Source: Deltaproteobacteria bacterium (lineage in GTDB: Bacteria > Desulfobacterota > Desulfarculia > Adiutricales > Adiutricaceae). From it: a stretch of 49,737 bases of DNA. The stretch is taken from the NCBI GenBank assembly GCA_031279515.1, contig JAITII010000009.1, forward strand, positions 1-49,737. The letters run 5' to 3'. Under the pieces are notes generated by a model. That model was not told the origin of the DNA. It searched no databases and saw nothing but the letters and a program-made list of their open reading frames with translations. The first letter of the stretch is position 1. Every line of letters starts with the position of its first letter. Of this stretch, positions 9,630 through 18,679 are shown in pieces. The position numbers and the translations under genes were made by a program.

Positions 9630-10274
9630 ATGTTTAATGATATGTGGTTACCTTTTAATTACAGCTTATCAGATGGGTCGAAAATAAAAAAGCTTTTGTT
9701 TTCAGGGAATAACTGGCAAATCTATGATTCTTATGGATTTAACAATGTACTTATTGCAGAACCATGTATAACAGAAAAATGGTTTAAATGTGGCATCATA
9801 GTCCAAAGTTTATTTCATACATTAAATTACGGGAGCAAAATATTTCATTTGCTATTTAGTGATAAAATGTATGCACTAGAACCTATTGATAAGTTACAAC
9901 CACCTCTATCGATAGTTGATGCCATGGCAGTGGCAGTATCTTTTAAGGAATCACGAAAATTCACACAAAATGATTCTTTCCATGATGCTATATATATTGA
10001 ACAGTACTCAAGACTTTTGCCTACATGGACTAAAACACCAAATAAAGACGATAAAACTGTTTTAGGTACTTGGCTAACGGGTGGCGTAGGAATATCTATA
10101 GATTCTTCACAACGATTAATTCAATTATCTGGATGGCTCAATCAAAACGATCTTGACGAAATTCTTGAGGCTTCAGGGTTAAATAATCAAGAAAACAAAG
10201 CATCTAAGTCTAAAAAAATATCTCTAGATAAATTTCCATATACAGTATCTCTTAAAAAAAACGAAGATATCTGA
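9630..10274 (+). CDS. Unknown protein in the Hsp70 cluster
   Basis: 214 residues with no family I recognise. It starts 3 bases after the Hsp70 stop codon, with GAGG inside the end of the Hsp70 gene as a ribosome-binding site, so it is translated with the chaperone. No signal peptide or clear membrane segment is present. The N-terminal 120 residues alternate hydrophobic and aromatic positions, as in a beta-rich fold. A conserved-looking stretch VLGTWLTGGVGISIDSSQRL near 147-166 is followed by a short helix, and the C-terminal 30 residues are lysine/serine-rich. It may be a co-chaperone or a client-recognition subunit, by position only. Confidence 0.75.
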   Translation: MFNDMWLPFNYSLSDGSKIKKLLFSGNNWQIYDSYGFNNVLIAEPCITEKWFKCGIIVQSLFHTLNYGSKIFHLLFSDKMYALEPIDKLQPPLSIVDAMAVAVSFKESRKFTQNDSFHDAIYIEQYSRLLPTWTKTPNKDDKTVLGTWLTGGVGISIDSSQRLIQLSGWLNQNDLDEILEASGLNNQENKASKSKKISLDKFPYTVSLKKNEDI

Positions 10275-10473
10275 TTGTATTACTGAATAATTCTAAGAAC
10301 AATCATCTTTTACTGACCTCCAGACATCAGTTTATTTTAAAGCTAATTGAAAAAAATACCCTGTTGAATATAAGAAATTTTTCAAATTTCATTGGTAATT
10401 CTCTTAAGACTTTATATTTCATTAATACCTGTTTTTGAAAAACATATTATTTTAATCATTAAAAGGGTTTATT

Positions 10474-12162
10474 ATGTATATTTTTGACAACCCATTTTTT
10501 GTTCTTGAAGCAAATGCATTAGATGATCGTTCTAAAATAATAGAACTCTCAGATGAACGTAGCCTTATTTTGGATCCTTCAATGTGTACAGAAGCACGCT
10601 CAAATCTTACAATTCCTAATAAAAGGATAAGATCAGAAATTTCATGGTTCCCTGGGGCACCATTCGATATCGTAACTCAACTACTAAAACATTTTCCTAT
10701 AGAATCAGATCCTACCATAGATTCTAAAACTACTAAACTTTTAGAAACCCTTAACCCAATCTCAAGGGCTAATTTTTTTGCTTCTTATCTTCATTTTTTA
10801 ACTCTTATAGACTATACTAATTTTACAAAAATAAAAAATGAATTAGTTAACAAAATTATTGTTAACTTAGCTAAAGATTATGAAAATATTAAAATAGACG
10901 ATATCCTCTTTTACATCAATCATGATAGATCAGTTTCAAAATTTCCCCTTATACAAGATAAGCAATTATTAGAAGAGATGCTCAAAGAACAAAGAACATT
11001 TTATAGGTCATCCATTAGTGGCTTTTTGGACAAATTAGAGCCTATTAGTTTAGTAAAATCTATACAAAAAATCATTGATGTAGCTACAAAGGATGGCAAT
11101 AATATTACACCCCTATTAATAGGTGATATCATTGATATATATGAAATTTCCACTCAAGAATTTAATCAATTAGAAAAAGCTAATATTATTTACTTTGTAC
11201 AAAAAATTCGCGACTCAATTTCAAAATCAAAATCAGACAATTACACAGATTCAATTGTCAAAATACTTAATAAAGTATGTAATAACTGGTTATTTGTTGT
11301 AAAACCACTTCATATATATTCAAAATCCAAAGGCATTGTTCATAATAACAGTATTGAAATATGTAATATACTCCGAAATTTATCACTAGAATTAAGTAAT
11401 AAGCATAAAAAATTTGATATCTCTTTAAAAATAATCAAATTCCTTGCCAACAGTTTCCAACATATTGCTGAAATTTCAGAAGGATTAAAAAATGATATGA
11501 TTATTTTGGAAGGAATGGCAAATCCTACAAGACTTCACATACTCGATCAATTAAGAAATACTGATAATTTTGCCAGTGAAATAAAGTATGAAGTATTTAT
11601 CGGAACAATATTTCGTAACAAATTTTCCATCGATCCACAAGGCATTTCTTGGAAAAATAAATATATTCCTTTAGAAAAAATATCTGGAGTTTCTTGGGGT
11701 GGAACTGTGACAAATAATTTTATAGGGACGACAACACATGAACTATCTATTAGCTTAAAATGTGATGATAATAGAATTATAACTATACAAGTTAATGACT
11801 TAGAAATATTCCGTAATATTACTTTAAGAATACAAAGGTCCATAGGAATTTCAATAATTTCAATATATCTAGATGCTTTAAGAAAAGGAAACATTTTCAA
11901 ATTTGAAAATATGATACTTAGTGATGAAGGGGTAACAATTAACAAATTTGCTTTTTTCGGTAAAGATGAAACTTTTTATCCTTGGAATAATCTTGTTAGT
12001 AAAAGCTCTGATGGTTTTTTCACGCTCTTCAGTAAATCTAAACGCAACACACCATTAATAAATTTATCATATATATCTACCTATAATATTGTATTGCTTG
12101 AACCTTTGATTAATATAGCCATTCAGAAACAAATTAGAAAATTAAGTGAAACACTACAATAA
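10474..12162 (+). CDS. J-like protein with two PH-like domains
   Basis: 562 residues. The N-terminal 60 residues start FDNPFFVLEANALDDRSKI and continue through CTEARSNLTIPNKRIRSEISWFPG. This resembles degenerate J domains of the 'NPF-x-VLGV...' type, but no HPD tripeptide is present. The middle (60 to about 365) is helical. From about 370 there are two successive beta-rich segments ending in a helix, about 370-460 and 470-550 (GISWKNKYIPLEKISGVSWG, then GVTINKFAFFGKDETFYPWN). Both match bacterial pleckstrin-homology-like domains of the YdjM/YvbH type. I infer a co-chaperone that brings the Hsp70 to a membrane or protein surface. AAAGGG at 10460-10465 gives a ribosome-binding site; the 199-bp gap before it holds nothing else I recognise. 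Confidence 0.75.
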   Translation: MYIFDNPFFVLEANALDDRSKIIELSDERSLILDPSMCTEARSNLTIPNKRIRSEISWFPGAPFDIVTQLLKHFPIESDPTIDSKTTKLLETLNPISRANFFASYLHFLTLIDYTNFTKIKNELVNKIIVNLAKDYENIKIDDILFYINHDRSVSKFPLIQDKQLLEEMLKEQRTFYRSSISGFLDKLEPISLVKSIQKIIDVATKDGNNITPLLIGDIIDIYEISTQEFNQLEKANIIYFVQKIRDSISKSKSDNYTDSIVKILNKVCNNWLFVVKPLHIYSKSKGIVHNNSIEICNILRNLSLELSNKHKKFDISLKIIKFLANSFQHIAEISEGLKNDMIILEGMANPTRLHILDQLRNTDNFASEIKYEVFIGTIFRNKFSIDPQGISWKNKYIPLEKISGVSWGGTVTNNFIGTTTHELSISLKCDDNRIITIQVNDLEIFRNITLRIQRSIGISIISIYLDALRKGNIFKFENMILSDEGVTINKFAFFGKDETFYPWNNLVSKSSDGFFTLFSKSKRNTPLINLSYISTYNIVLLEPLINIAIQKQIRKLSETLQ

Positions 12163-12189
12163 TCTCTTTTAATTTATTGGAATATTTTA

Positions 12190-13056
12190 ATGTCTATTAA
12201 AACATCATCTGGATTTGCTGGGATCATAGGTTTAGTTTCTAATCGAAATGAATTAGAAAATACACTACCAGTTGAACCATCTAATATTAAACAACCGGAA
12301 ACAAGAAAGGTAGATACATCTAAGCAAGGGGTAACAGCAAAAGTCGAAATATCTAAATTGGACAATCATCATAATTCAGATGCATCTAAAGAAGATAGTA
12401 GCTGCGCCTCCAGTGGTTGCATAATAGTTATAATTATATGTTTCATTATAGCAATTGCTTATAGTTACAAAATGATTAATCCCTCATTAGATCGTCATTC
12501 ATCAAACATGAATACAAATCCTTATAACAGTAACACCGATCATCGCTTACCCACCACACCTCAATATCTTTCATATACACCTCAGCAGACAAGTCAATGT
12601 TTAAAGCAATTAATTTCTTTAAACACTATAAAAATTTTTTCTACCACTGTTGACAAGTATTGTAATGATGTTGGAAATACTTATATCCCAGATTGTCAGT
12701 CAGGAACTCACACTGAATTAAATATAAATTCAGCTATGAACGAAGTATATCCTCTCAGAGTTTCTCTGGTGAAAGAAACTCTAGTTTGCTTAAAGAATAA
12801 TTATCCAGGAATGTTAGATTTTTTGTATAAATACTATGCAGTTGAGACACAATATACTTCTGAGGATGTGGCATTACTACAAAGTTTACTTACCTATCTT
12901 GGATATAAACCTGGAAAAATTGATGGAATATTCGGTAAAAAAACTTCGAGAGCAATTAGGCAATTTCAAAAGGATCTTGGTATCTATCAATCTGGCTTGA
13001 TGAGCGATCCCGTATTTGCCCTTTTGAAAGCAGCTATTTCGAATTTCCCACAATAA
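12190..13056 (+). CDS. Membrane-anchored peptidoglycan-binding protein
   Basis: 288 residues. About 75 hydrophilic cytoplasmic residues are followed by one transmembrane helix (about 76-92, CIIVIIICFIIAIAYSYK) and a periplasmic part with four cysteines between about 130 and 200. A C-terminal peptidoglycan-binding type 1 domain (about 222-283) carries LLQSLLTYLGYKPGKIDGIF and TSRAIRQFQKDLGI, the classic G-x-x-x-G-x-x-D-G-x-F-G plus A-I-x-x-F-Q signature. No catalytic hydrolase domain is present, so it is probably an anchor or sensor rather than a lytic enzyme. It starts 27 bp after the J-like gene and shares its A+T-rich composition, so it is taken as the last gene of the Hsp70 cluster and its possible link to the cell wall. 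Confidence 0.85.
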   Translation: MSIKTSSGFAGIIGLVSNRNELENTLPVEPSNIKQPETRKVDTSKQGVTAKVEISKLDNHHNSDASKEDSSCASSGCIIVIIICFIIAIAYSYKMINPSLDRHSSNMNTNPYNSNTDHRLPTTPQYLSYTPQQTSQCLKQLISLNTIKIFSTTVDKYCNDVGNTYIPDCQSGTHTELNINSAMNEVYPLRVSLVKETLVCLKNNYPGMLDFLYKYYAVETQYTSEDVALLQSLLTYLGYKPGKIDGIFGKKTSRAIRQFQKDLGIYQSGLMSDPVFALLKAAISNFPQ

Positions 13057-13986
13057 AAATATTTCCAAAATGTAATATAAAATTATCAATTTTTATACTA
13101 TTTCTTTTGCAAATACTTCATACCAACCCACTTCCTATAAGTCAAGAAACAGCTCTTAAGAAAAAAGTCTCGCGCAGTTATGTTCCTTGTTAGCATTGGT
13201 TAACAGGAACCAAGACGGGAAAGTTCTTATTTTTTTACCAATTTAATTTATTATTATTTCCCTAAATTACTTATTAAAATACCTAATAATATTATTATAT
13301 CTTTATTTTTTATTTATATATTCCTCTTTTTACATCAATATCTATAGGACACACCTGCCTCTAATCAGTCATGGCATTAAGAAAAACCATATTTTGTTTG
13401 CCAAATCACTTTTATTTAACTAAAATAAAACAAAAATTTGATTTAATGAAAAAACATGGTAAAATATTTTAGTTTTGGCAAGGCTAAACTGAAAGTAAAT
13501 TGAATGCCAATAATGCCGATCTACTTATCTCTAGCTGCTAAACAAAATTCCAAGTTTTTTAAGTGCCTTCCAAGAGCTTAATTTATAAGCCCATTTACAA
13601 ATTTGCTTCCATACAAAAATTATCGCTTATATAACTCCACTTGGTGCATCTTAAATTTTGATATCTTTTATATATAATAGAACCATATTATATCTAAATA
13701 TATTTTTTTAGTATTTTGTTAGTTTTTTTTGCATTTGATTTCTCATTATTGATCACAACGTAATAAGGACCTGTATAACCAGATATATCAATCATCATAC
13801 TAAATAATGCTGATGATGCATTATATTACTACTAAATATTGCTATATCTTTTTTCGTTATGAATTCCTGGAGACTTTTTACGCCTCGATCATAATTACGT
13901 ACCCTTCACCTAAGGCGGATAACTAGTTTTTTTAATTATCACCTAGCGCCTTTAGGGTACTTCCCACAAGGAGGAACGAGGGCAAA
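13057..13986. other. Non-coding gap with a possible terminator hairpin
   Basis: 930 bp, very A+T-rich. A hairpin at 13182-13210 (GTTCCTTGTTA pairing with TAACAGGAAC, one bulged T) lies 125 bp after the peptidoglycan-binding gene. A T-run follows about 20 bases later, so it is a weak candidate for the cluster terminator. A 7-bp inverted repeat (ATCATCA/TGATGAT, 13791-13817) is near the far end. No gene is seen. Confidence 0.45.
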
Positions 13987-14988
13987 TTGAGCATCAATAC
14001 TGCAACTAAAAATAATCTTGACGATCAAGCCATTGCCTCCATAAGATGTCCAGTTTGCGGCATAATGGTTAAACTTCCAGCTGAAACCTGTCCTAACTGC
14101 AGCACCAACTTAAGGACTGGCGAAAGGCCTGAAGAAAAAACAGCCATATGGGCCAGAAGGGGTTTCAAAACTATTGTAGTATCAACCGTAATCTTGCTTC
14201 CGCTCCTGATTTGGGCAATTTCCTCAGACAAATTAAGTTGGCAACTTATAGATAAGATGCGTGCTGGCCTTGCCTCCTGCGCCGAACCACCTCTAAAAAT
14301 GTGGGATAAGTATGATCCCGCTGCGGAACAGCAAGCAGTACGCCAGGGCTTTGCTAGCTGGCGGGATAGCAACAAAACCCGTCCTATGGGGCAGGACCCA
14401 AACGGCCCGAATAATCCTAATGCCTCTTTAAGTAAAGAAGAAATGGCTTCCAGAACAGATCGTTTGAATTATTTCGCATCTTCCTTAATATCCATCTCTC
14501 CCTCTCCAAAACTAAAGGACAAGGACAACTGGTATGGTCCCTTAGTGGGTGAATGGGATGTGGCTTGGGTTCCTGAAGGCAATGTTGATAGCGAGAACAT
14601 TTTGCAAGGCGAGTGGAACTTTTCTTGGATAAATGGTGGAGAAGCCCTACAGGATATGCTCATAATCCCCTACTTGTGGCAGACCAAAACTAGGGACCAA
14701 ACCCAAATACGCGCGACTTCAATCAGAAGTTTCAATGAACAAATGGGCTATTGGGAGGGAATACATATCCAATATGGACGTATGTATCCTTTCCAAGCAA
14801 GCCGCAACCGTGATGGTAACATCTTTGAGTCCTTCCAAGGAGAGCCAGGGGTAATTTTGGTTTGGACATTTACTAACGTTCAGCCTAATTCTTTCTTGGT
14901 GTACGTAAACCAAACTACCGACAACGGTCAATCCTACAAACTGATGGCTGAAATATGGGCCAAAAGACGAGGAGTTTCTGAAGATTAA
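13987..14988 (+). CDS. Zinc-ribbon, single-pass membrane protein with lipocalin-like outer domain
   Basis: 333 residues. A cytoplasmic N-terminus carries a zinc ribbon with C21-P-V-C24 and C35-P-N-C38. One transmembrane helix follows (about 62-78), then an exported part with a proline/asparagine-rich linker and a beta-rich C-terminal domain (about 180-328). That domain's repeated WYGPLVGEWDVAW and LQGEWNFSWINGGEALQD resemble lipocalin/DUF1579-like barrels. The start is TTG at 13987, chosen because AAGGAGG ends 12 bases upstream and no better ATG precedes the zinc ribbon. It stands alone between two large gaps. Its role is unknown. Confidence 0.8.
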   Translation: MSINTATKNNLDDQAIASIRCPVCGIMVKLPAETCPNCSTNLRTGERPEEKTAIWARRGFKTIVVSTVILLPLLIWAISSDKLSWQLIDKMRAGLASCAEPPLKMWDKYDPAAEQQAVRQGFASWRDSNKTRPMGQDPNGPNNPNASLSKEEMASRTDRLNYFASSLISISPSPKLKDKDNWYGPLVGEWDVAWVPEGNVDSENILQGEWNFSWINGGEALQDMLIIPYLWQTKTRDQTQIRATSIRSFNEQMGYWEGIHIQYGRMYPFQASRNRDGNIFESFQGEPGVILVWTFTNVQPNSFLVYVNQTTDNGQSYKLMAEIWAKRRGVSED

Positions 14989-16290
14989 TGTTTTTTCTAA
15001 AAGTTTCAGTTTCTTTTAGCTCCTAACTCCATAAAACAAGCCATTTAGCTTTTTTGCGAAGCTGTTCATCTAAGTTCCCTTTCCAAGCAAAAATTACCCT
15101 AAGAATATAAAGATCATTTTATTAAGACCACCGTGCCTATGAGACTTTAGTGACTATCCATAGTGCTAATGCCCCGCGTAATTGTTTTATCTTATCGACT
15201 TTGTGCACTTAACATTTTTCTTTTCCCTGTGCCTTTTAAGAGCTAAAACTATAAACTTTTGCTTTAATTCTAAACAAAAGACCTCGCAGATAGGATAATT
15301 TTATTTTTACGCGATTCTCTTAATGTAAATACATTTTACTTAGTATTCTCGCCATTATTTCCACAAAATGTAGTGCTAATACAGTAGGAGTAATACATTT
15401 TAGCTTTGGCCAATCACTAGTTCCAAAAACTAAAGGCCCTGAAAAGCACCTGGTACTTTAAGAGAAGCATAGATATAAACGCAAAATCCCCCTAAACATC
15501 TTTAGACTAGCTCCTATTTAAAAATGTGCTCCAGTGGCAACAGTTAATAGTCTCAAAAACGTGAGTAAATTTTTTGCAACAAAAATGTCATCTTAGCAAA
15601 AATTGTACTTTAATCAAATACTATATCATTAATGTTTGATAATCATCAGTAATTAACCTATATTATACAATTTAAGCCATCTAATTATTCTTTTTATAAA
15701 TTCATTTTCTTTTTTTATTTTTATATATATTTATAATAATCGTTCAACTATTACCTAGTATCACACATACATTTCTCTAAATATAGCAAACTATTAACCC
15801 CATATTTAGAACATTTTTCCTGTCATTTACTATATATAGTGTTTACTAATAAATATAACTGCATCCCATGGTTTCTACTAAACATCATATTTTTACCTCT
15901 CACGCCAGTTAGATTTATAAGCTTTTGAAAAAAGCTTTTTTTCCGTATATAAAGCTTTAAATACAGCTCGTCAAAATGCCTTTTCTAAATTTAGACTCCC
16001 AAAGACTCTTGAAAACACACCTTCTTTTACTCTCTCCCACGTTCGATTTTTCATCATTTTTCTGTTACACTGTTACTAGTTTTTTGTTTCTAAATATAAT
16101 CTAATGATAATCTAAGCTAGGAGAAAGCTTAATATCGATTTACCAATCTCGATAGTAATCTGCCCTCCTGAATGAGTAATTAACCAGCTTGGGCCCTGGC
16201 CCAACTTTTATAACCTGAAGCTAATATCTTACTGCCTTCCCAAAAAAAAGGTCCCATTGACGCCTTTTCAGTTTTTCCAGGAGATAACCA
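14989..16290. other. Non-coding gap, A+T-rich
   Basis: 1.3 kb without a credible gene. A short hairpin with a T-run at 15919-15942 (AAGCTTTT/AAAAGCTT) looks like an intrinsic terminator, but no gene lies just upstream of it. A promoter-like pair TTGATA-17-TATATT (15636-15664) is plausible but not convincing in such A+T-rich sequence. Confidence 0.5.
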
Positions 16291-17382
16291 ATGATTTCCA
16301 GTCCTGAATGGCTCCATGACAAGCAATTGCGCCTAGCTCGCAAAAACACCTTTGACGGGGCCCTGGTATTAGGTACCTCCAACTTCAATAAGTCCACAGG
16401 TAGGGTAACCAAGCCGATTAACCCTTTTCAGAAATACATAGATCCTGACACTGGGCTTATACGCACCGACATTATCCGCCCACGCAATTGCCCCGTTTGT
16501 GGGGAAGCCCCAGGCCAGGGACTCTTTATAAAAGACGGCTTTAGGCACGTTCGCTGCCCTTCCTGCGACCTTATCTATGTGAGCTTAATCCTAAGAGAAG
16601 ACATCATGGTCCAGTACTGGAGAGAGGAAATAGCCTGGATGGGCGTCTTGCAGTCAGGACCCCAGGTGGATATGGACAGATTGAAGTTCACCTATGGGCT
16701 GGATGTAGCCTCTTCCTTGTGTGGGATTGAAAACCCAGGCAGCTTATTGGATGTTGGTGCCGGCACAGGCACCTTTGTGCGCATAGCGAAAGAGGCCGGT
16801 TGGAAAACTACAGCCCTAGAATTCAACATAGCTTCTGCCGAATCCCTTGAGCGAGAAGGCTATCGGGTCATTGTTAAGCCCTTGGAATTAGCGGATTTGC
16901 CACCAGCAAGCTTTGACCTTATCACCCTTTGGGAGATCCTTGAGCACGTAGCAGAACCACAACTGATTTTGCGCAATGTGAGCAAGCTTTTAACCCCCAG
17001 CGGCATACTTTTGATCCTAGTCCCAAATGCCGGCTCCTTGGTTACCCGCATTCTTCACGAAAAGAGCAACACCTTTGGAGGTCATTCACATTTAAACCAC
17101 TTTAACGTCACGTCTTTAAAATACCTCCTTGAAACAAATGGTTTTGAGATACTGGAAACAGAGACCTTGCTTACTGAACTTGGGACCATCAACAATTATT
17201 TAGACTATCAGGACCCCTACCTAGGTGATGCCAAACCCTTTTTCGACTCCCTCACCCCTGAAATAATCCACGACAGGCTCTGGGGCTCCAGGCTCCTTGT
17301 GTTATCCAAGAAAAAAGAAGCATCAAAGCCTAATGAGGATGATTTTCACGATTCTCCTGATTCCTTTGACCCATCCTTTTGA
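16291..17382 (+). CDS. SAM-dependent methyltransferase with N-terminal zinc ribbon
   Basis: 363 residues. A zinc-ribbon-like module (C67-P-V-C70, C89-P-S-C92) precedes a class I Rossmann methyltransferase domain with motif I LLDVGAGTGTFVRIAKEAGW (152-171) and DLITLWEILEHV. This architecture matches the family of zinc-ribbon plus methyltransferase type 11/12 proteins, often found in sugar, cell-surface or secondary metabolite pathways. The substrate cannot be read from the sequence. The final 30 residues are acidic and serine-rich. AGGAG lies 9 bases before the ATG. The gene is alone, with gaps of 1.3 kb on each side, and a terminator follows it. Confidence 0.88.
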   Translation: MISSPEWLHDKQLRLARKNTFDGALVLGTSNFNKSTGRVTKPINPFQKYIDPDTGLIRTDIIRPRNCPVCGEAPGQGLFIKDGFRHVRCPSCDLIYVSLILREDIMVQYWREEIAWMGVLQSGPQVDMDRLKFTYGLDVASSLCGIENPGSLLDVGAGTGTFVRIAKEAGWKTTALEFNIASAESLEREGYRVIVKPLELADLPPASFDLITLWEILEHVAEPQLILRNVSKLLTPSGILLILVPNAGSLVTRILHEKSNTFGGHSHLNHFNVTSLKYLLETNGFEILETETLLTELGTINNYLDYQDPYLGDAKPFFDSLTPEIIHDRLWGSRLLVLSKKKEASKPNEDDFHDSPDSFDPSF

Positions 17383-17410
17383 GTCCTTCTTTCCGTAGAC
17401 ACCGCTATTT

Positions 17411-17458
17411 GAGCCTCCTGGCCCTTATTTTCTTTTTCTCCAGGGGGCTTTCTTTTTT
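17411..17458 (+). terminator. Intrinsic terminator of the methyltransferase gene
   Basis: GCCTCCTGG at 17413-17421 pairs with CCAGGGGGC at 17440-17448 (one T-G wobble), followed by TTTCTTTTTT. It starts 28 bases after the methyltransferase stop codon. Confidence 0.75.
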
Positions 17459-18679
17459 CTCATAAAAAACCTTCAAATTCTTTTATTCCAAGAAACCAGA
17501 TACCATTTATTAATAAAATACTATAGGTAGTCTTGAAGTAAACAGGAATTAGTAAATAATTAGTGGGCTTTTTATTCTCCTTCTTCTAGATAATGGTAGC
17601 TATAGCTCTATCTTACACCTTATTTACTTCTATTTTTAAGGCTACGAACTTTCTAGACGTTCAAAAGGCGTCAAAGTGAGCATTTCTTTGCCTGAATTTA
17701 CATATTCTCTAATGTTTTAAAAGTATAAATTAGGTTTTCTTATCGAATTTCTGTGATATTTAACCAAAAGCTTTTATATATAAGAAAAATCTCATATAAG
17801 GTCATCGGCATGTGGCCCAATGCGCTGGTAGTATAAGTATCAAATAGATATTTCAAAGTACCACTAAAAGAACCTTATTCTACCCTCTAATATTAGAATA
17901 TTACCCATTTCCTAGAATTACCAGATTCTTATAATTGGGCGCCATATGTCCTTAATAATAGGTGTACATTTGCCTCATTTTAAAGCTTTACTGAAGGTGA
18001 GAATAAAACTTGTAAAGCTATTGATAAGGTATTTTTAAGATGCCACCCAGGTTAACTTAAGCTAGGCATTAAAATCCCTTAGCTTTTAGAAAAGACTAGC
18101 GGTCTTAGACAAATTTTCATGAGTTCCCTAAAGGAAAATCTCAAAAAATCATGTGAAATCCGACCATAAACCTATTATTTTAAACTTTAACTAGTACTAA
18201 GAAATTCAGCTACATTTGCATTTTATCTCTTGCCTACATGTAAAAAACTTTCTATTAGAACGGCTTAGATAAAATTTTTATAAAATAAACTTCATAAAAA
18301 AATCTGGATAGTTTGATTTCCCAAGCGTCAATTGTTATATAATGAGGAAGTGATCCTTTCCAGGGGCAAATGGCGGATAAAGGGTTAAATATCTTTAAAT
18401 ACTCGAAAAAACTAACTTTTTTTATATTATATATCTATAATTACCTTTATTATATTTAATTACCTTTATTCACTTTTAATACTTTTGTTTTCGGCTCATT
18501 ACTATCATCTAGCTCTAATCGCTAATACCAAGATTTTTTCTGTACCTTAGCGAATTTTTCCCTACAACCGGCTATTTCTTGTGATACCGCCGTACTTTGC
18601 CGATAAATAATAATGAGCCCCTTTTAGCTCTCTTTTAAATACAGGCTGGCACAAATAAATTGCTCATGGGAGGTTAAAA
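17459..18679. other. Non-coding gap, A+T-rich
   Basis: 1.2 kb with no recognised gene. A TATAAT (18338-18343) sits 27 bp before a 29-codon frame at 18370-18459 (MADKGLNIFKYSKKLTFFIL and a hydrophobic tail) that could encode a tiny membrane protein. Its ribosome-binding site (AGGGG, 4 bases from the ATG) is too close to be comfortable, so it is not called as a gene. The exported-protein gene at 18680 probably has its promoter in this region. Confidence 0.4.

Noticed and set aside
15919..15942. Terminator-like hairpin with T-run
   Set aside because: The nearest upstream plus-strand gene ends 930 bp away, and in such A+T-rich DNA an 8-bp stem can arise by chance; mentioned only within the gap.
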